From the NCBI GenBank assembly GCA_021648185.1, contig JAKITH010000083.1, positions 1 to 5,546 on the forward strand: 5,546 nt of DNA, in the 5' to 3' direction. The position numbers were made by a program, and so were the translations under genes. Position 1 is the first letter of the stretch, and each line of letters opens with the position of its first letter. Source of the stretch: Thiomicrorhabdus sp. GTDB lineage: Bacteria > Pseudomonadota > Gammaproteobacteria > Thiomicrospirales > Thiomicrospiraceae. This document shows, one piece after another, positions 5,506 through 5,546 of the stretch. The notes beneath the pieces were generated by a model. It ran no database searches. It was not told the origin of the DNA and was given only the letters and a program-made list of their open reading frames with translations.

Positions 5506-5546
5506 TATCTAATAAATTAAACGATAACCCTCTATCCAAATAACCA

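Larger units (their letters stand above)
5138..5546. other. Long intergenic region upstream of the chemoreceptor gene
   Basis: No open frame here has both a usable start and a ribosome site. The longest minus-strand candidate with an ATG is 27 residues (5406 to 5323) and has no Shine-Dalgarno sequence. What the region does hold is listed separately: a sigma-54 promoter, a T8/C9 tract, a 10-bp palindrome TTAACGTTAA (5231-5240), a GTGAC-N6-GTCAC dyad, 11-bp-period direct repeats and an inverted repeat at 5464-5505. Homopolymer runs are unusually dense compared with the coding part. The neighbour beyond 5546 is unknown. Confidence 0.7.

Noticed and set aside
1..5546. CRISPR array, tRNA, rRNA or intact insertion sequence
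   Set aside because: No regularly spaced repeats, tRNA-like cloverleaf, rRNA sequence or transposase reading frame was seen.

Overview
The window looks like chromosomal DNA from a motile, Gram-negative proteobacterium of moderate to low GC. The evidence is a methyl-accepting chemotaxis protein behind a sigma-54-type promoter and a membrane redox operon ending in a periplasmic multiheme c-type cytochrome. A gammaproteobacterium is my best guess; a sulfur-oxidiser of the Thiomicrospira type would fit but is not shown. All five recognised genes lie on the minus strand, so they are transcribed from high to low coordinates.

Layout in transcription order. Positions 5546-5138 are a 409-base stretch with no convincing gene. 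It holds a strong sigma-54 (-24/-12) promoter, a G9 tract just upstream of it, a GTGAC-N6-GTCAC dyad, an 11-bp-period direct repeat, and a long imperfect inverted repeat near the right edge. Positions 5137-3107 encode a 676-residue chemoreceptor with a large helical periplasmic sensor. A 97-base gap follows, containing a perfect TATAAT box, a flanking dyad and a second 11-bp-period direct repeat. Positions 3009-410 are a tight three-gene operon. Positions 409-204 are a spacer with a probable hipA promoter. Positions 203-1 are the start of a HipA-family kinase toxin gene that runs off the left edge.

The centre of interest is the three-gene operon. It encodes a membrane-anchored FAD/NAD(P)H/[2Fe-2S] reductase, a five-helix di-heme cytochrome b with two parallel HX13H pairs, and an eight-heme periplasmic cytochrome c. 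Read together these look like a complete transmembrane wire: cytoplasmic NAD(P)H, then FAD, [2Fe-2S], two stacked b hemes, and eight c hemes on the outside. The design resembles a ferric reductase/NADPH oxidase split into subunits, with a multiheme exit module replacing direct reduction of the acceptor. The terminal acceptor (or donor, if it runs in reverse) cannot be read from the sequence.

The chemoreceptor lies immediately upstream in the same direction with no obvious terminator between, so partial read-through is possible. A functional link between sensing and the redox chain is only an inference from position. The hipA fragment appears unrelated.
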